A stretch of DNA of 64,000 bases from JAWKIW01 sp046331175 (GTDB lineage: Bacteria > Actinomycetota > Acidimicrobiia > Acidimicrobiales > Acidimicrobilacustridaceae): the NCBI GenBank assembly GCA_046331175.1, contig JAXLRI010000003.1, forward strand, positions 62,001 through 126,000. The letters run 5' to 3'. How positions within the stretch are numbered: position 1 is the first letter of the stretch; each line of letters opens with the position of its first letter. The position numbers were made by a program, and so were the translations under genes. The notes beneath the pieces are model-generated. The model ran no database searches and had not been told where the DNA came from. It saw nothing but the letters and a program-made list of their open reading frames with translations. This document shows positions 32,570 to 42,381 of this stretch, one piece after another.

Positions 32570-34015
32570 GTGCACGACACCACGGGACATCGCAGGACCG
32601 GCGCGCCACGAACGGGTGGGCGCCGCCGGCCGTGGCCGTGGCCGTGGCCGGCGGCCGTCGCGCTCGTCTGCCTGCTGGCCTCGTTGGCGGTGGCTGGCCC
32701 AGCTGCCACGCCGGCGCTCGCCGTCGGCGTGCCCGGCCCGGTGCCCACCGGCGAGTGGTCGGTGGAGGACCCCGTCGCCCACGGCATGGACCCCGCCGTG
32801 CTCGACCAGGCCCGCGCCTACGCCTTCACCCCGGGGAAGAACACCCAGGGCGTGGTCGTGGTGCAGCGCGGCGCCATCGTGGGGGAGTGGTACGCGCCGG
32901 GCGCCGGCCCGTCCTCGTGGGCGGCCAGCTGGTCGATGGCCAAGTCGGTCAACAGCGCGCTGATCGGCATCGCCCTTGGTGAGGGCAAGATCCCGAGCGT
33001 CGACGTCCCGATGTCGACCTACTTCCCGGACTGGGCCGGCACGCCGAAGGGCGCGATCACGCTGCGCCACGTGCTCCACATGGAATCGGGCCTGCAGTGG
33101 AACGAGGACTACGACCCGACGAGCCTCGGCAGCTCCGACATCATCCAGATGGTGGCCCTGGAGGCCGACCAGCTCGCCTTCGCCGCCGGCCACGACGGGG
33201 TCTACCCGCCCGGCACGCGGTTCAACTACTCGAGCGGCGACTCGATGCTGCTCGGCGAGGTCGTGCACCAGGCCACCGGGATGCGACCCGACGAGTACGC
33301 CCGCCAGAAGCTGTTCGGCCCCATCGGCATGGACCCCGTCGACTGGTGGCGGGACGCCGCGAACCACACCCTCACCTACTGCTGCGTCGACACGCCGTCC
33401 CGCTCGTTCGCCCGCTTCGGGCTGCTGTACCTGCGCGGCGGCACCTGGAACGGCACCCAGGTGGTGCCGGCGAGCTGGGTCGACGCGTCGATCACCGACC
33501 ACGCCGCCTCCTACAGCGGCTACGGCTACCAGTGGTGGCTGAACCTGCAGGGCGCCGGCGCGGTGCCCCCGTTCTTCTCGGCTCAGGGCCACGACGGCCA
33601 GCTCATCTACGTGATCCCGAGCCTCGACCTGGTGGTCGTGCGCAACGGCACCTACGTGAAGAGCCCGTGCGCGCCCGTCGCCGACCCGAACCTGCTGTAC
33701 CACTACCCGCCGAGCGGCCTCGTGCCGGGCCAGGGGACGACACCGCCCGACAGCTGGGACGACGTGGCCTTCCTCGAACCGATCGTGGCGTCGTTCGGTG
33801 GGGGTGGGGGCGGCTCGCGGTCGAGCCGGTCGGCGTCCTCGGTCGCTCGCGAGCCGGCGACCGCGCTGGCCGGGGCTCGCTCGGCGCTGGCCGATCCGGC
33901 GCCGTGCCCAGCCTCGGCGTCCACCACCACCTCGGCGCCCACGTCGACCACGATCCCCGGGGCGGTGCCGGTGACGGTCGCGGCCACCGCGGTCACCCCG
34001 GCCTTCACCGGCTGA
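32570..34015 (+). CDS. Secreted serine hydrolase (class C beta-lactamase family) with VTPAFTG tag
   Basis: A 481-residue exported protein. Signal peptide at residues 1-52 (WPAAVALVCLLASLAVAGPA, cut after ALA). Catalytic S122-x-x-K125 in WSMAKSVNS; Y220-S-S in FNYSSGDSM; third motif region GHDGQLI. This is the class C/esterase type found in EstB and 6-aminohexanoate-dimer hydrolases. From about residue 410 comes a Gly/Ser/Ala/Thr-rich linker, ending VTPAFTG-stop. Start GTG 32570; TAGCGT lies about 30 nt upstream. Probably hydrolyses an ester or amide outside the cell. Confidence 0.88.
   Translation: MHDTTGHRRTGAPRTGGRRRPWPWPWPAAVALVCLLASLAVAGPAATPALAVGVPGPVPTGEWSVEDPVAHGMDPAVLDQARAYAFTPGKNTQGVVVVQRGAIVGEWYAPGAGPSSWAASWSMAKSVNSALIGIALGEGKIPSVDVPMSTYFPDWAGTPKGAITLRHVLHMESGLQWNEDYDPTSLGSSDIIQMVALEADQLAFAAGHDGVYPPGTRFNYSSGDSMLLGEVVHQATGMRPDEYARQKLFGPIGMDPVDWWRDAANHTLTYCCVDTPSRSFARFGLLYLRGGTWNGTQVVPASWVDASITDHAASYSGYGYQWWLNLQGAGAVPPFFSAQGHDGQLIYVIPSLDLVVVRNGTYVKSPCAPVADPNLLYHYPPSGLVPGQGTTPPDSWDDVAFLEPIVASFGGGGGGSRSSRSASSVAREPATALAGARSALADPAPCPASASTTTSAPTSTTIPGAVPVTVAATAVTPAFTG
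33992..34015 (+). other. C-terminal VTPAFTG tag (copy 2)
   Basis: Codons for VTPAFTG immediately before TGA in the secreted serine hydrolase. Preceded by Thr-rich STTTSAPTSTTIPGAVPVTV. Confidence 0.8.
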
Positions 34016-34043
34016 TCCCTCGGCCACCGGCGGCCGGCCGGCC

Positions 34044-34071
34044 GGCCGTCGGCGCTCGGCCGTCGGCGCTC
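34044..34071. repeat. Tandem duplication of a 14-bp GC-rich unit
   Basis: GGCCGTCGGCGCTC occurs twice head to tail, followed by GGCCGG. It lies in a 261-bp gap (34016-34276) between convergent genes where I see no credible coding sequence. Confidence 0.7.
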
Positions 34072-34276
34072 GGCCGGCGCCGCAGGTGGTGCGTGCCCGA
34101 TGGTCGCGGGTCGACGAGCGGGGCCGGCTCGAACGTGGTGGCGCCGCCTCGGGGCGGGAGTGCTCGCCGGATCGGACCGGCCCGCGGGTGAGGACGAGGG
34201 ACCGGTCCGATCTCGGCGAACCCGGCCGGTGGGAAGGGCCGGGCGGCGCGCGTCGGGTCGGACGACGCGCGCCGGA

Positions 34277-34477
34277 TCAGGGCGTCGTCGGCGCCGGGGC
34301 TGTGGTGGTGGCGGGCTGCACCGCGTGGACGGCCGGATCGGCGTGCACCGGCCCGGCGACCAGGAGCGCCGTGGCCGCGGAGATCGCCGCCACCGAGCCG
34401 GCGCCGTAGGCGAGGCGCCAGGGTCGCGAGCGGGGCACCCGCCCTCGTGTCAACCGCCGTGTCGTGCTGGATCGCAT
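34277..34477 (-). CDS. Small secreted Thr/Pro-tailed peptide
   Basis: A 66-residue candidate gene. Very basic N-terminus (MRSSTTRRLTRGRVPRSRP), hydrophobic core AAISAATALLVAG, likely cleavage after VHA, then only about 20 mature residues ending in TTTAPAPTTP. GAGGAGG lies about 10 nt before ATG 34477. It resembles just the signal and tail of a secreted protein. It could be a real small exported peptide or the remnant of a larger gene. Confidence 0.5.
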   Translation of the reverse strand: MRSSTTRRLTRGRVPRSRPWRLAYGAGSVAAISAATALLVAGPVHADPAVHAVQPATTTAPAPTTP

Positions 34478-34688
34478 CGCCGCGCGTCCTCCTCGGTCCG
34501 GGTGAACGTACGAGGCGGCGGGTAAGGGATCGGCTCCCCGTTGGTGAGATCTTGGCAAAGTCTGCCGGGACCACCGTCGGGGTGGCCCCGGGGACGGCCC
34601 CCCCCGGGACGGCCCGCGAGCCCGGCGCCGGTCATCGACCTCCTCGACCCCCGAGCGGCGACCCCTGGTCCGCCCTAGCCTGCCGGCC

Positions 34689-35504
34689 ATGGCCCTCCCC
34701 GCTCCCGCCCCGGACCGCACCAGCCTCGTCACCGGAGCGTCCTCCGGGATCGGCGTCGAGATCGCCCGCGAGCTGGCCCGGCGGGGACACGGGCTCACGC
34801 TGGTCGCCCGCCGCGAAGGCCCGCTGCGCGAGCTGGCCGACGAGCTGGCCGAACGCCACGGCGTGCGCACCGAGGTCGTCACCGCCGACCTCGCCGGCGA
34901 CGCCCCTGGCGTCGGCTTGGCCGCCGCGGTGGCCGAGCGCGAGCTCGTCGTCGACGTCCTGGTCAACAACGCCGGCTTCTCCACCATGGGTCCCGTCCAC
35001 CGCAGCGTGTCGGCCGACGAGGTGCGGATGGTGCGCACCGACGTCGAGGCGGTGGTCGACCTCACCAGCACCTTCCTGCCCGGCATGGTCGAGCGCGGTC
35101 GGGGCGCCGTGCTCAACGTCGCCTCCACCGCCGCCTTCCAGCCACTGCCCGGTCAGGCTGCCTACGCGGCGTCGAAGGCGTTCGTCCTGTCCTACGGCCA
35201 GGCCGTGCGCGCCGAGCTCCGCGGCACCGGCGTGTCCCTCACGACGCTGTGCCCCGGTCCGGTCGAGACCGGCTTCGCCACCACGATGGGCATCGGCGAC
35301 GAGGAGGCCGCCAAGGCCATGCCCTCGTTCCTGTGGGTGTCGGCCGAGTCGGTGGCGGCCCAGGCCGTCGCCGGCCTCGACGGCGGGGCAGCCGTGGTCA
35401 TCCCCGGCGCCGGCAACAAGGTCACGGCGGTCGCCGCCTACCTGACCCCGCGCCGGCTCCTCATGCCGATCCTCGCCCGCCAGCACCCGTCGCTGCGCGA
35501 CTGA
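34689..35504 (+). CDS. Short-chain dehydrogenase/reductase (SDR)
   Basis: A 271-residue classical SDR. NAD(P) loop SLVTGASSGIGVEIA at residues 12-26, NNAG at about 97-100, catalytic Ser in NVASTAAFQ and Y-x-x-x-K in YAASKAF. The Arg in LVARRE after strand 2 favours NADPH. TAGCCT ends 7 nt before ATG 34689, so leaderless. The C-terminus YLTPRRLLMPILARQH is typical of the DltE/YqjQ-like subgroup. Substrate unknown. Confidence 0.9.
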   Translation: MALPAPAPDRTSLVTGASSGIGVEIARELARRGHGLTLVARREGPLRELADELAERHGVRTEVVTADLAGDAPGVGLAAAVAERELVVDVLVNNAGFSTMGPVHRSVSADEVRMVRTDVEAVVDLTSTFLPGMVERGRGAVLNVASTAAFQPLPGQAAYAASKAFVLSYGQAVRAELRGTGVSLTTLCPGPVETGFATTMGIGDEEAAKAMPSFLWVSAESVAAQAVAGLDGGAAVVIPGAGNKVTAVAAYLTPRRLLMPILARQHPSLRD

Positions 35505-35543
35505 TCGAGATCGCCGACCGGCCGGCGCCCGTGCGGCGGGGGC

Positions 35544-35589
35544 TTGCGGGTCCCGGCGCGCCTGGCTAACGTACAACCACATGGTTGTA
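35544..35589 (+). promoter_or_regulatory. Promoter and operator of the ArsR-SRPBCC operon
   Basis: -35 TTGCGG (35544-35549), 17-nt spacer, -10 TAACGT (35567-35572), then 8 nt to ATG 35581. The perfect palindrome TACAACCA-CA-TGGTTGTA (35572-35589) overlaps the -10 box, the probable first transcribed base and the first codons. This is a built-in autorepression site for the ArsR protein. Confidence 0.75.
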
Positions 35590-35958
35590 GATCACGCCCG
35601 CCGAGGAGCTCCCCGGCCGATGACCGACGACGAGGTCGATCTGGTCTTCCACGCGCTGGCCGACGCCACCCGGCGCGACATCCTGCGCCGGGCCATGGAC
35701 GGCTCGCCGTCGGTGACCGACCTGGCCCGTCACTACCCGATGAGCTTCGCCGCCGTGCAGAAGCACGTGGCGGTGCTCGAGCGGGCGGGGTTCGTCACCA
35801 AGCAGCGCCAGGGGCGGGCCCAGCTGGTGTGCACCGACGTGACGACGATCCGGCGGGCGAACGACCTGTTGGCGCAGCTCGAGTCGCTGTGGCGGGACCG
35901 GCTCGACCGCTTCGCCGACGTCCTGGCCGAGACCACCACCGAAGGAGCCACGCCGTGA
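35581..35958 (+). CDS. ArsR-family regulator paired with an SRPBCC protein
   Basis: A 125-residue winged-helix repressor: LVFHALADATRRDILRRAMD, VTDLARHYPMSFAAVQKHVA and VLERAGFVTKQRQGR. No metal-binding Cys; this subgroup usually does not sense metals. ATG 35581 is chosen because a good promoter ends 8 nt before it and family members often begin MVVD. ATG 35620 with GAGGAG is the alternative. The start lies inside its own operator. Overlaps the SRPBCC gene (GTGA). Confidence 0.87.
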   Translation: MVVDHARRGAPRPMTDDEVDLVFHALADATRRDILRRAMDGSPSVTDLARHYPMSFAAVQKHVAVLERAGFVTKQRQGRAQLVCTDVTTIRRANDLLAQLESLWRDRLDRFADVLAETTTEGATP

Positions 35959-36449
35959 CCGTCACCCGGATCGACAAGGACCTCGAGCGGCTCACGCTCA
36001 CCGTCACCTGCGACCTCGACTCGCCGCCCGAGCGGGCCTGGCAGCTGTGGGCCGACCCCCGCCTGCTCGAGCGCTGGTGGGGGCCACCGACGTACCCGGC
36101 GACCTTCGTCGACCACGACCTCTCGCTGGGGAGCACCGTCACCTACCTGATGACCGGGCCCGAGGGCGACCAGCACAAGGGCTGGTGGAAGGTGCTGGCG
36201 GTCGACCCACCGACCCGCCTCGAGGTCGAGGACGGCTTCGCCCACGACGACTTCAGCCCCAACCTCGACCTGCCCACCACGACGATGCGGGTCGAGCTGC
36301 ACGCCGAGCCCGGCGACCGCACCCGCATGGTGCTCACCAGCACCTGGCCCTCGCTCGAGGCCATGGAGCAGATGATCGCCATGCAGATGGAGGAGGGCCT
36401 GCGGGCCGCCCTCGGCCAGATCGACGCCCTCCTCGCGGGAGCTGCCTGA
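35955..36449 (+). CDS. SRPBCC (AHSA1-like) domain protein
   Basis: A 164-residue START-like fold of the AHSA1 family: VTCDLDSPPERAWQLWADPR, LLERWWGPPTYPATFVDHDL, GWWKVLAVDPPTRLEVEDGF, LEAMEQMIAMQMEEGLRAAL. Binds a hydrophobic ligand in relatives. GTG 35955 overlaps the ArsR stop, GAAGGAG upstream. The ArsR-SRPBCC pair is a recurrent actinobacterial module in which the ArsR controls both genes; its signal is unknown. Confidence 0.9.
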   Translation: MTVTRIDKDLERLTLTVTCDLDSPPERAWQLWADPRLLERWWGPPTYPATFVDHDLSLGSTVTYLMTGPEGDQHKGWWKVLAVDPPTRLEVEDGFAHDDFSPNLDLPTTTMRVELHAEPGDRTRMVLTSTWPSLEAMEQMIAMQMEEGLRAALGQIDALLAGAA

Positions 36450-36459
36450 CCCCGGGCGA

Positions 36460-37683
36460 TCAGCGGAGCGGGAAGGCGACGGCGAGGGCGTCGGGGGCGA
36501 CGAGGCCGAGCGGGCTGGGCTCGACCGATCCGTCGGGCAGGGTCGGCGGGCCGAACCGCTCGGTCAGGGCGCGCAACGCCTCCTGCAGCTCGAGCCGGGC
36601 CAGCGGCGCGCCCACGCACAGATGGGGGCCCCACCCGAAGGTGACGTGGGTGCCGGCATCGGGCCGCTCGATGCGGAACCGGTCGGGTTCGTCGTAGAGC
36701 ACCGGATCGGTGTTGGCGGTCAGGAAGGAGGCCACCAGCCGCCCGCCCGCGGGCACGGTGAGCCCCCGGTGCTCGTAGGGCTCGACCGCCTCCCGGGTCA
36801 TCCCCGGCACGATCGGACGGAAGCGCAGCACCTCCTCGACCGCCCCCGGGATCAGCGAGGGATCGGCCGCCACCCGCTCCCAATCGGCAGGGTGCTCGGC
36901 GAACGCGACCACCATGGCGGTGAGCTGTCGCCGGGTGGTCTCCGAGCCGGCGAACACGAAGCCGGTGATGACGTCGACGATGTCGTCGTCGTCGAGGCGG
37001 GCGCCGTCGACCTCGGCCTGGGTGAGCGCGGTGACGAGATCGTCGGTGGGTCGGGCCCGCCGGTCGGCGATCAGCGCGTGCGCCCACGTCCGCATCTCGG
37101 CGCACGCGGTCTCGACGCCGACCAGCTCGTCGGGCGTGAGCGGCGGGGCGAAGGCGGCGATGACGGCGTTGCCCCACGCCGCCAGCCGATCGCGGTCCGT
37201 GGCCGGCAGCCCGAACAGGGCGGTGAAGACCTCGGGTGGCATGGGTGCGCTCATGGCATCGACCAGCTCGCAGCGGCCGCCGACGGCGGCGATGCCGTCG
37301 GCCAGCCGGTCGGCGATGGCGGCCGCGGTGGGTCGGATGCGCTCGACCTGCCGCGGCGTGAACGCGGCCGACAGCAGGCCCCGGAAGGCCCGGTGCTCCT
37401 CGCCGTGGCGGCGGAAGAGCGGGGTGAGCTGGTGGGCCGAGCGCTCGTCGACACCGGCTTCGACCATGTCGGTGGTGAACGAGCGGGGTGACAGCCGGCG
37501 GTCGCGGAGCACCTCGCGGACCTCGTGGTGGGAGAGCACGACCTCGAGCGGGCGGCCGCCGGCGTCGATGGCGTGCGCGCACCAGGCCCCGGCAGCGGCA
37601 TCCCGCAGGGCGCCGGGCCCGTCGACCAGGAAGGCCCCGAGGTCGAGGTCGACGATGCCCCGGTCCCCCTCGTCGATCGCCAT
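36460..37683 (-). CDS. Cytochrome P450
   Basis: A 407-residue class I bacterial P450. I-helix AGSETT at 245-250, K-helix E284-x-x-R287, haem loop FGWGPHLCVG with proximal ligand C356. No membrane anchor, so soluble. It needs a ferredoxin and reductase, which are not in the window. Start 37683 has TACGCT ending 6 nt upstream (leaderless). Convergent with the SRPBCC gene with 10 bp between, divergent from the MFS pump. Substrate unknown. Confidence 0.93.
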   Translation of the reverse strand: MAIDEGDRGIVDLDLGAFLVDGPGALRDAAAGAWCAHAIDAGGRPLEVVLSHHEVREVLRDRRLSPRSFTTDMVEAGVDERSAHQLTPLFRRHGEEHRAFRGLLSAAFTPRQVERIRPTAAAIADRLADGIAAVGGRCELVDAMSAPMPPEVFTALFGLPATDRDRLAAWGNAVIAAFAPPLTPDELVGVETACAEMRTWAHALIADRRARPTDDLVTALTQAEVDGARLDDDDIVDVITGFVFAGSETTRRQLTAMVVAFAEHPADWERVAADPSLIPGAVEEVLRFRPIVPGMTREAVEPYEHRGLTVPAGGRLVASFLTANTDPVLYDEPDRFRIERPDAGTHVTFGWGPHLCVGAPLARLELQEALRALTERFGPPTLPDGSVEPSPLGLVAPDALAVAFPLR

Positions 37684-37844
37684 GGCCGGAGCGTAGTGGC
37701 TGGGCGGACGATGCCCCCGGGGGCACGTGGCGACCGGGTCCGACGGACCGTCGCCCGCGGGGTGGGCCAACCGGCTCATCTCGATCGGCGCGGCGCCCAC
37801 CGATGTCGTGACCGGCGATCGGTGCCCGTAGCCTCGGCATCGCC

Positions 37845-39314
37845 GTGACCATCGAACCCCTCGCCGGCCCGCCGCCCGATCCGGCCGCCGAACCCGACGC
37901 GCCCGCCGATCGGCGCGCCGAGGCCCGGCCGCGCCCCGCCGGCGCAGGATCCGACGGATCGACCCCTCCGGCGAGCCGGCCGGGGCGTTCGCCGGCCGGG
38001 GACCGTGTCGACCACCTCGAGGACGTCCTCGCGGCGGAGGAGATCATCGACGCCGACCGCGAGGGCGATCGGCCCTTCGCACCCGGCACGGCGCGGGCGG
38101 CCCTCAGCTACTCGGCCTTCCGGCGCATCTATGCCGGCTGGCTGGCGTCCAACATCGGCACGTGGATGCAGAACGTCGTGCTCACGCAGTGGGCGTTCTT
38201 CCTCACCAAGTCGCCGACGTTCGTGTCGATCGTGATCTTCGCCCAGCTCGGGCCGCTGCTGCTCTTCTCGCTCGTCGGTGGCAGCCTGGCCGACCGCTTC
38301 GACCGCCGGAAGCTGATGATCATCGCCTCCAGCGAGCAGCTGGTCTTCGCCATGGCGCTGGCCTGGATCGGCACCCACGACAACCCCTCGCTGCCCGGGA
38401 TCGTGGCGTGCGTTTTCGCCATCGGCATGGGTCAGGCCCTGGCCGGACCGACCTTCTCCTCGGTGCTGCCCAACCTGGTCGAGCGGCGTGACATCCCCGG
38501 GGCGGTGTCGCTCACCTCGGCGAACATGAACCTGTCCCGCGTCATCGGTGCCGCCCTGGGCCCACTGGTGTTCGCCCAGCTCGGCGTGTCGTGGGTGTTC
38601 GCCATCAACGGGCTGACCTACCTGTTCATCGTCGTCGGCATCTGGACGGTGCGGGTGCCCCGGGTGGCGGTCGACCCCAGTGCGCCGAGCGGCGTGCGAC
38701 GCATCCTGCAGGGGTTCTCGGTGGCCCGCCACGACCTCGTGGTGCGCAAGGTGCTCGTCACCTGCACGGTGTTCTCGTTCTTCTGCCTGATCTTCATCGG
38801 GCAGATGCCGACGCTGGCGGTCGACAACCTGGGCATCGGCGAGACGTCGCCGCTCTACGGTGCCCTCTACGCCACCTTCGGCTTCGGAGCGCTCCTCGGC
38901 GCGCTGTCGATCGGCACCGTGTTCGCCGGCAAGGAGCTGGCCCGCATCGTCCGGGTGGGCTTGATCGGGTTCTCGATCCTGTTGGCCGTGTTCGCCCTGG
39001 TGCGGGCGCCGGGGCCGGCGTTCGTGATCATCGCCCCGCTCGGCTTCTTCTACTTCATGGTCATCACGGGACTGTCCACCGTGCTGCAGAAGCAGATCGA
39101 CGACCGCACGCGCGGGCGCGTGATGGCGCTGTGGATCATGGCCTTCGGCGGCACCGTCCCGATCGGCAACCTCGTGTTCGGGCCGATCGTCGAGCACACC
39201 TCGATCTCGGCCGCCATGCTCGTCGGCGTCCTCGTGGCGGTCATGCTCGTGCTCTACTTCCGCCTCGGCGACGCCGAGACGATGGACCTCGACGCCGAGC
39301 CGGCCACCGCCTGA
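37845..39314 (+). CDS. MFS transporter (MFS_3/EntS-like)
   Basis: A 489-residue major facilitator with an unusual 80-residue Pro/Ala/Arg-rich N-terminal extension before the first helix. Motif A-type loop GGSLADRFDRRKLMIIAS; YAGWLASNIGTWMQNVVLTQ and GQALAGPTFSSVLPNLVERR match the EntS-like branch. Twelve hydrophobic spans can be drawn. GTG 37845; TAGCCT lies about 10 nt upstream. Probably an exporter of a small molecule or siderophore; divergent from the P450. Confidence 0.88.
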   Translation: MTIEPLAGPPPDPAAEPDAPADRRAEARPRPAGAGSDGSTPPASRPGRSPAGDRVDHLEDVLAAEEIIDADREGDRPFAPGTARAALSYSAFRRIYAGWLASNIGTWMQNVVLTQWAFFLTKSPTFVSIVIFAQLGPLLLFSLVGGSLADRFDRRKLMIIASSEQLVFAMALAWIGTHDNPSLPGIVACVFAIGMGQALAGPTFSSVLPNLVERRDIPGAVSLTSANMNLSRVIGAALGPLVFAQLGVSWVFAINGLTYLFIVVGIWTVRVPRVAVDPSAPSGVRRILQGFSVARHDLVVRKVLVTCTVFSFFCLIFIGQMPTLAVDNLGIGETSPLYGALYATFGFGALLGALSIGTVFAGKELARIVRVGLIGFSILLAVFALVRAPGPAFVIIAPLGFFYFMVITGLSTVLQKQIDDRTRGRVMALWIMAFGGTVPIGNLVFGPIVEHTSISAAMLVGVLVAVMLVLYFRLGDAETMDLDAEPATA

Positions 39315-39451
39315 CGCTCCCGCCCAGTCGTCCGGTCGCCCGGTCGTCCGCTCACCCCGTCGCCGCGCCGCTGGCCGGGTGACGCCTCGCCGATCCGGTC
39401 GTGCCAGGATGCCGCCGACCGACGCACCCCGGCACCCCAGGAGCGACCACC

Positions 39452-39997
39452 ATGTCCGACGTCGACGGCGCCGTGCCCGACCCCGCCCGCCAGGGCGACC
39501 TGCTCGCCATCCGCGACCTCGCCATCTCCTACGCCCACGCCGTCGACGACGCCGACTGGGCCCGCTTCGAGGCGCTGTTCGTGCCCGACGCCGTCATCGA
39601 CTACCGCCAGTCCGGCGGCATCACCGGTCCGCCCGCGGAGGTGGCGGCGTGGATGCCCGGCGCCATGAGCCTCTTCACCTGGTGCATGCACTCGATCTCG
39701 ACCCACGAGATCCGCTTCACCGGCCCCGACACCGCCCGCGGTCGGGTGCACATCGCCAACCGCAACGGCCTGGAGTGGGAGGGCGAGCCCGAGGTGCTCG
39801 ACGTGTACGGCTGGTACGTCGACGAGTACGTCCGCGTGGGCGAAGGCTGGCGGTTCGCGGCACGGACCGAGAAGATCGCCGCCATGTTCGGCGGCCGCTT
39901 CGCCGAGCTCGTCAACAAGCTCGCCGCCAAGATCGTCAGCGAAGCCGAGGGTCAGGGCGACGGCCAGGCCGGGGCCGACGAGGCCGGCGCGTCGTGA
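39452..39997 (+). CDS. SnoaL-like (NTF2-fold) protein
   Basis: A 181-residue NTF2-like domain: LAISYAHAVDDADWARFEAL with FVPDAVIDY, STHEIRFTGPDTARGRVHIA, VYGWYVDEYVRVGEGWRFAA. It resembles hydroxysteroid dehydratase or isomerase-type SnoaL_4 proteins. AGGAG 9 nt upstream of ATG 39452. Overlaps the following SDR (GTGA), so they probably act in one pathway, perhaps on steroid-like or polyketide-like compounds (inference). Confidence 0.87.
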   Translation: MSDVDGAVPDPARQGDLLAIRDLAISYAHAVDDADWARFEALFVPDAVIDYRQSGGITGPPAEVAAWMPGAMSLFTWCMHSISTHEIRFTGPDTARGRVHIANRNGLEWEGEPEVLDVYGWYVDEYVRVGEGWRFAARTEKIAAMFGGRFAELVNKLAAKIVSEAEGQGDGQAGADEAGAS

Positions 39998-40806
39998 AGC
40001 GGTTGGCGGGGCGGGTCGCCGTCGTCACCGGGGCCGGCAGCGGGATCGGGCGGGCCACGAGCCTGGCATTGGCCGAGCGGGGCTGCCGGCTGGCGCTCGT
40101 CGACGTGCAGGCTCCCGGCGCCGAAGAGACCCGCGAGCTGGTGGAAGCCGCCGGCAGCCGCGCCTCGGTCCACCTGGCCGACGTGTCCGACGCCGACCGC
40201 GTGGGCGAGCTGCCCGCCGAGGTGGTCGAGGCCCACGGCGCCTGCCACATCCTCGTGAACAACGCCGGGGTCACCTCGGCCGGGCGCTTCGCCGACGAGT
40301 CCCTGGACGACGTCCGGTGGATCGTGGGCATCAACGTGTGGGGCGTGCTCAACGGCTGCCACGCCTTCCTTCCGGTCCTGCGCGAGGCCGACGAGGCCCA
40401 CATCGTGAACCTGTCGAGCATGGTCGGCCTGCTCGGCCTGCCCCAGAACGCCAGCTACTCGCTCACCAAGGGGGCGGTGCGGGCCTTCAGCGAGGCCCTG
40501 CGGGCCGAGCTGGTGCCGACGTCGATCGGGCTGACCACCGTGTTCCCCGGGGCCATCAACACGAACATCATGCACGGGGCGCGCGGGGCCGAGGCCGACC
40601 GGCTCTCGACCATGGCGAACAACAAGCTGGCGCCCCGCCTGCTCCGGCCGCCGTCGGCGGTGGCGGCCAAGATCGTGCGAGCCATCGAGCGTGACAAGGC
40701 CCGTGTCCTCGTCGGCCCCGATGCCCATGCCGTGGACCTGCTCGCCCGCCTCGCGCCAGGCCGGTCGGGCTTCCTCGGTCGGGTCCTCGACCGCGCCACC
40801 CGCTGA
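39994..40806 (+). CDS. Short-chain dehydrogenase/reductase (SDR)
   Basis: A 270-residue SDR. NAD(P) loop VAVVTGAGSGIGRATSLALA, Asp after strand 2 (LALVDVQ) favouring NAD, NNAGVTSAG, catalytic NLSSMVGL and YSLTK. GTG start coupled to the SnoaL-like gene. C-terminal MANNKLAPRLLRPPSAVAAK is common in actinobacterial steroid/lipid SDRs. Substrate unknown. Confidence 0.9.
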   Translation: MKRLAGRVAVVTGAGSGIGRATSLALAERGCRLALVDVQAPGAEETRELVEAAGSRASVHLADVSDADRVGELPAEVVEAHGACHILVNNAGVTSAGRFADESLDDVRWIVGINVWGVLNGCHAFLPVLREADEAHIVNLSSMVGLLGLPQNASYSLTKGAVRAFSEALRAELVPTSIGLTTVFPGAINTNIMHGARGAEADRLSTMANNKLAPRLLRPPSAVAAKIVRAIERDKARVLVGPDAHAVDLLARLAPGRSGFLGRVLDRATR

Positions 40807-40885
40807 GGTCCGACGCGGGCGGTCGGCCGTGCCCGGCCGTCCGGAGGTGCACCGCGGCCACCGGGCGGTTGCCTACGCTCGGCCG

Positions 40886-41229
40886 ATGGCCGTCGATCGG
40901 AGCCGCCGGGCGCGAGCGGCCCGCAAGCGCAAGCGCCGGATGGACCGAGCCGACAACGACCTCAGCAACGAGGAGTGGGTCGCGATCACGGCGATGTGGG
41001 GTGGCTGCGCCTACTGCGGGGCGACCGACCGGCCGCTGCAGCGCGACTGCGTCCTGGCCCTCTCCCGCGGCGGGCGGTACACCGTCACCAACGTCGTGCC
41101 GGCGTGTGCGTCCTGCAACGCCAGCAAGTGCAACGACGAGGTCACCGGCTGGCTGCGCCGCAAGCGGCTCGACGAGCGGGCGTTCCTGTTGCGCCACCAC
41201 GAGATCACCGCCGCCCTCGGCAATGGCGC

Positions 41230-41242
<13 letters not shown>
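40886..41242 (+). CDS. Small HNH endonuclease
   Basis: A 118-residue HNH nuclease. Zinc Cys pairs CAYC and CASC frame LALSRGGRYTVTNVVPACAS, where GG..T..N is the HNH core although the first His is replaced (CVLALSRGG), so activity is uncertain. Lys/Arg-rich N-terminus for DNA binding. TACGCT ends 6 nt before ATG 40886. It overlaps the convergent modC stop by 13 bp. Resembles stand-alone HNH genes rather than an intron or restriction enzyme. Confidence 0.83.

Positions 41243-42377
<1,135 letters not shown>

Positions 42378-42381
<4 letters not shown>

Noticed and set aside
34478..34570. c-di-AMP-type riboswitch in the leader of the small secreted peptide gene
   Set aside because: An ACGGGGAGCC stretch is suggestive, but I cannot trace the required helices; not supported.
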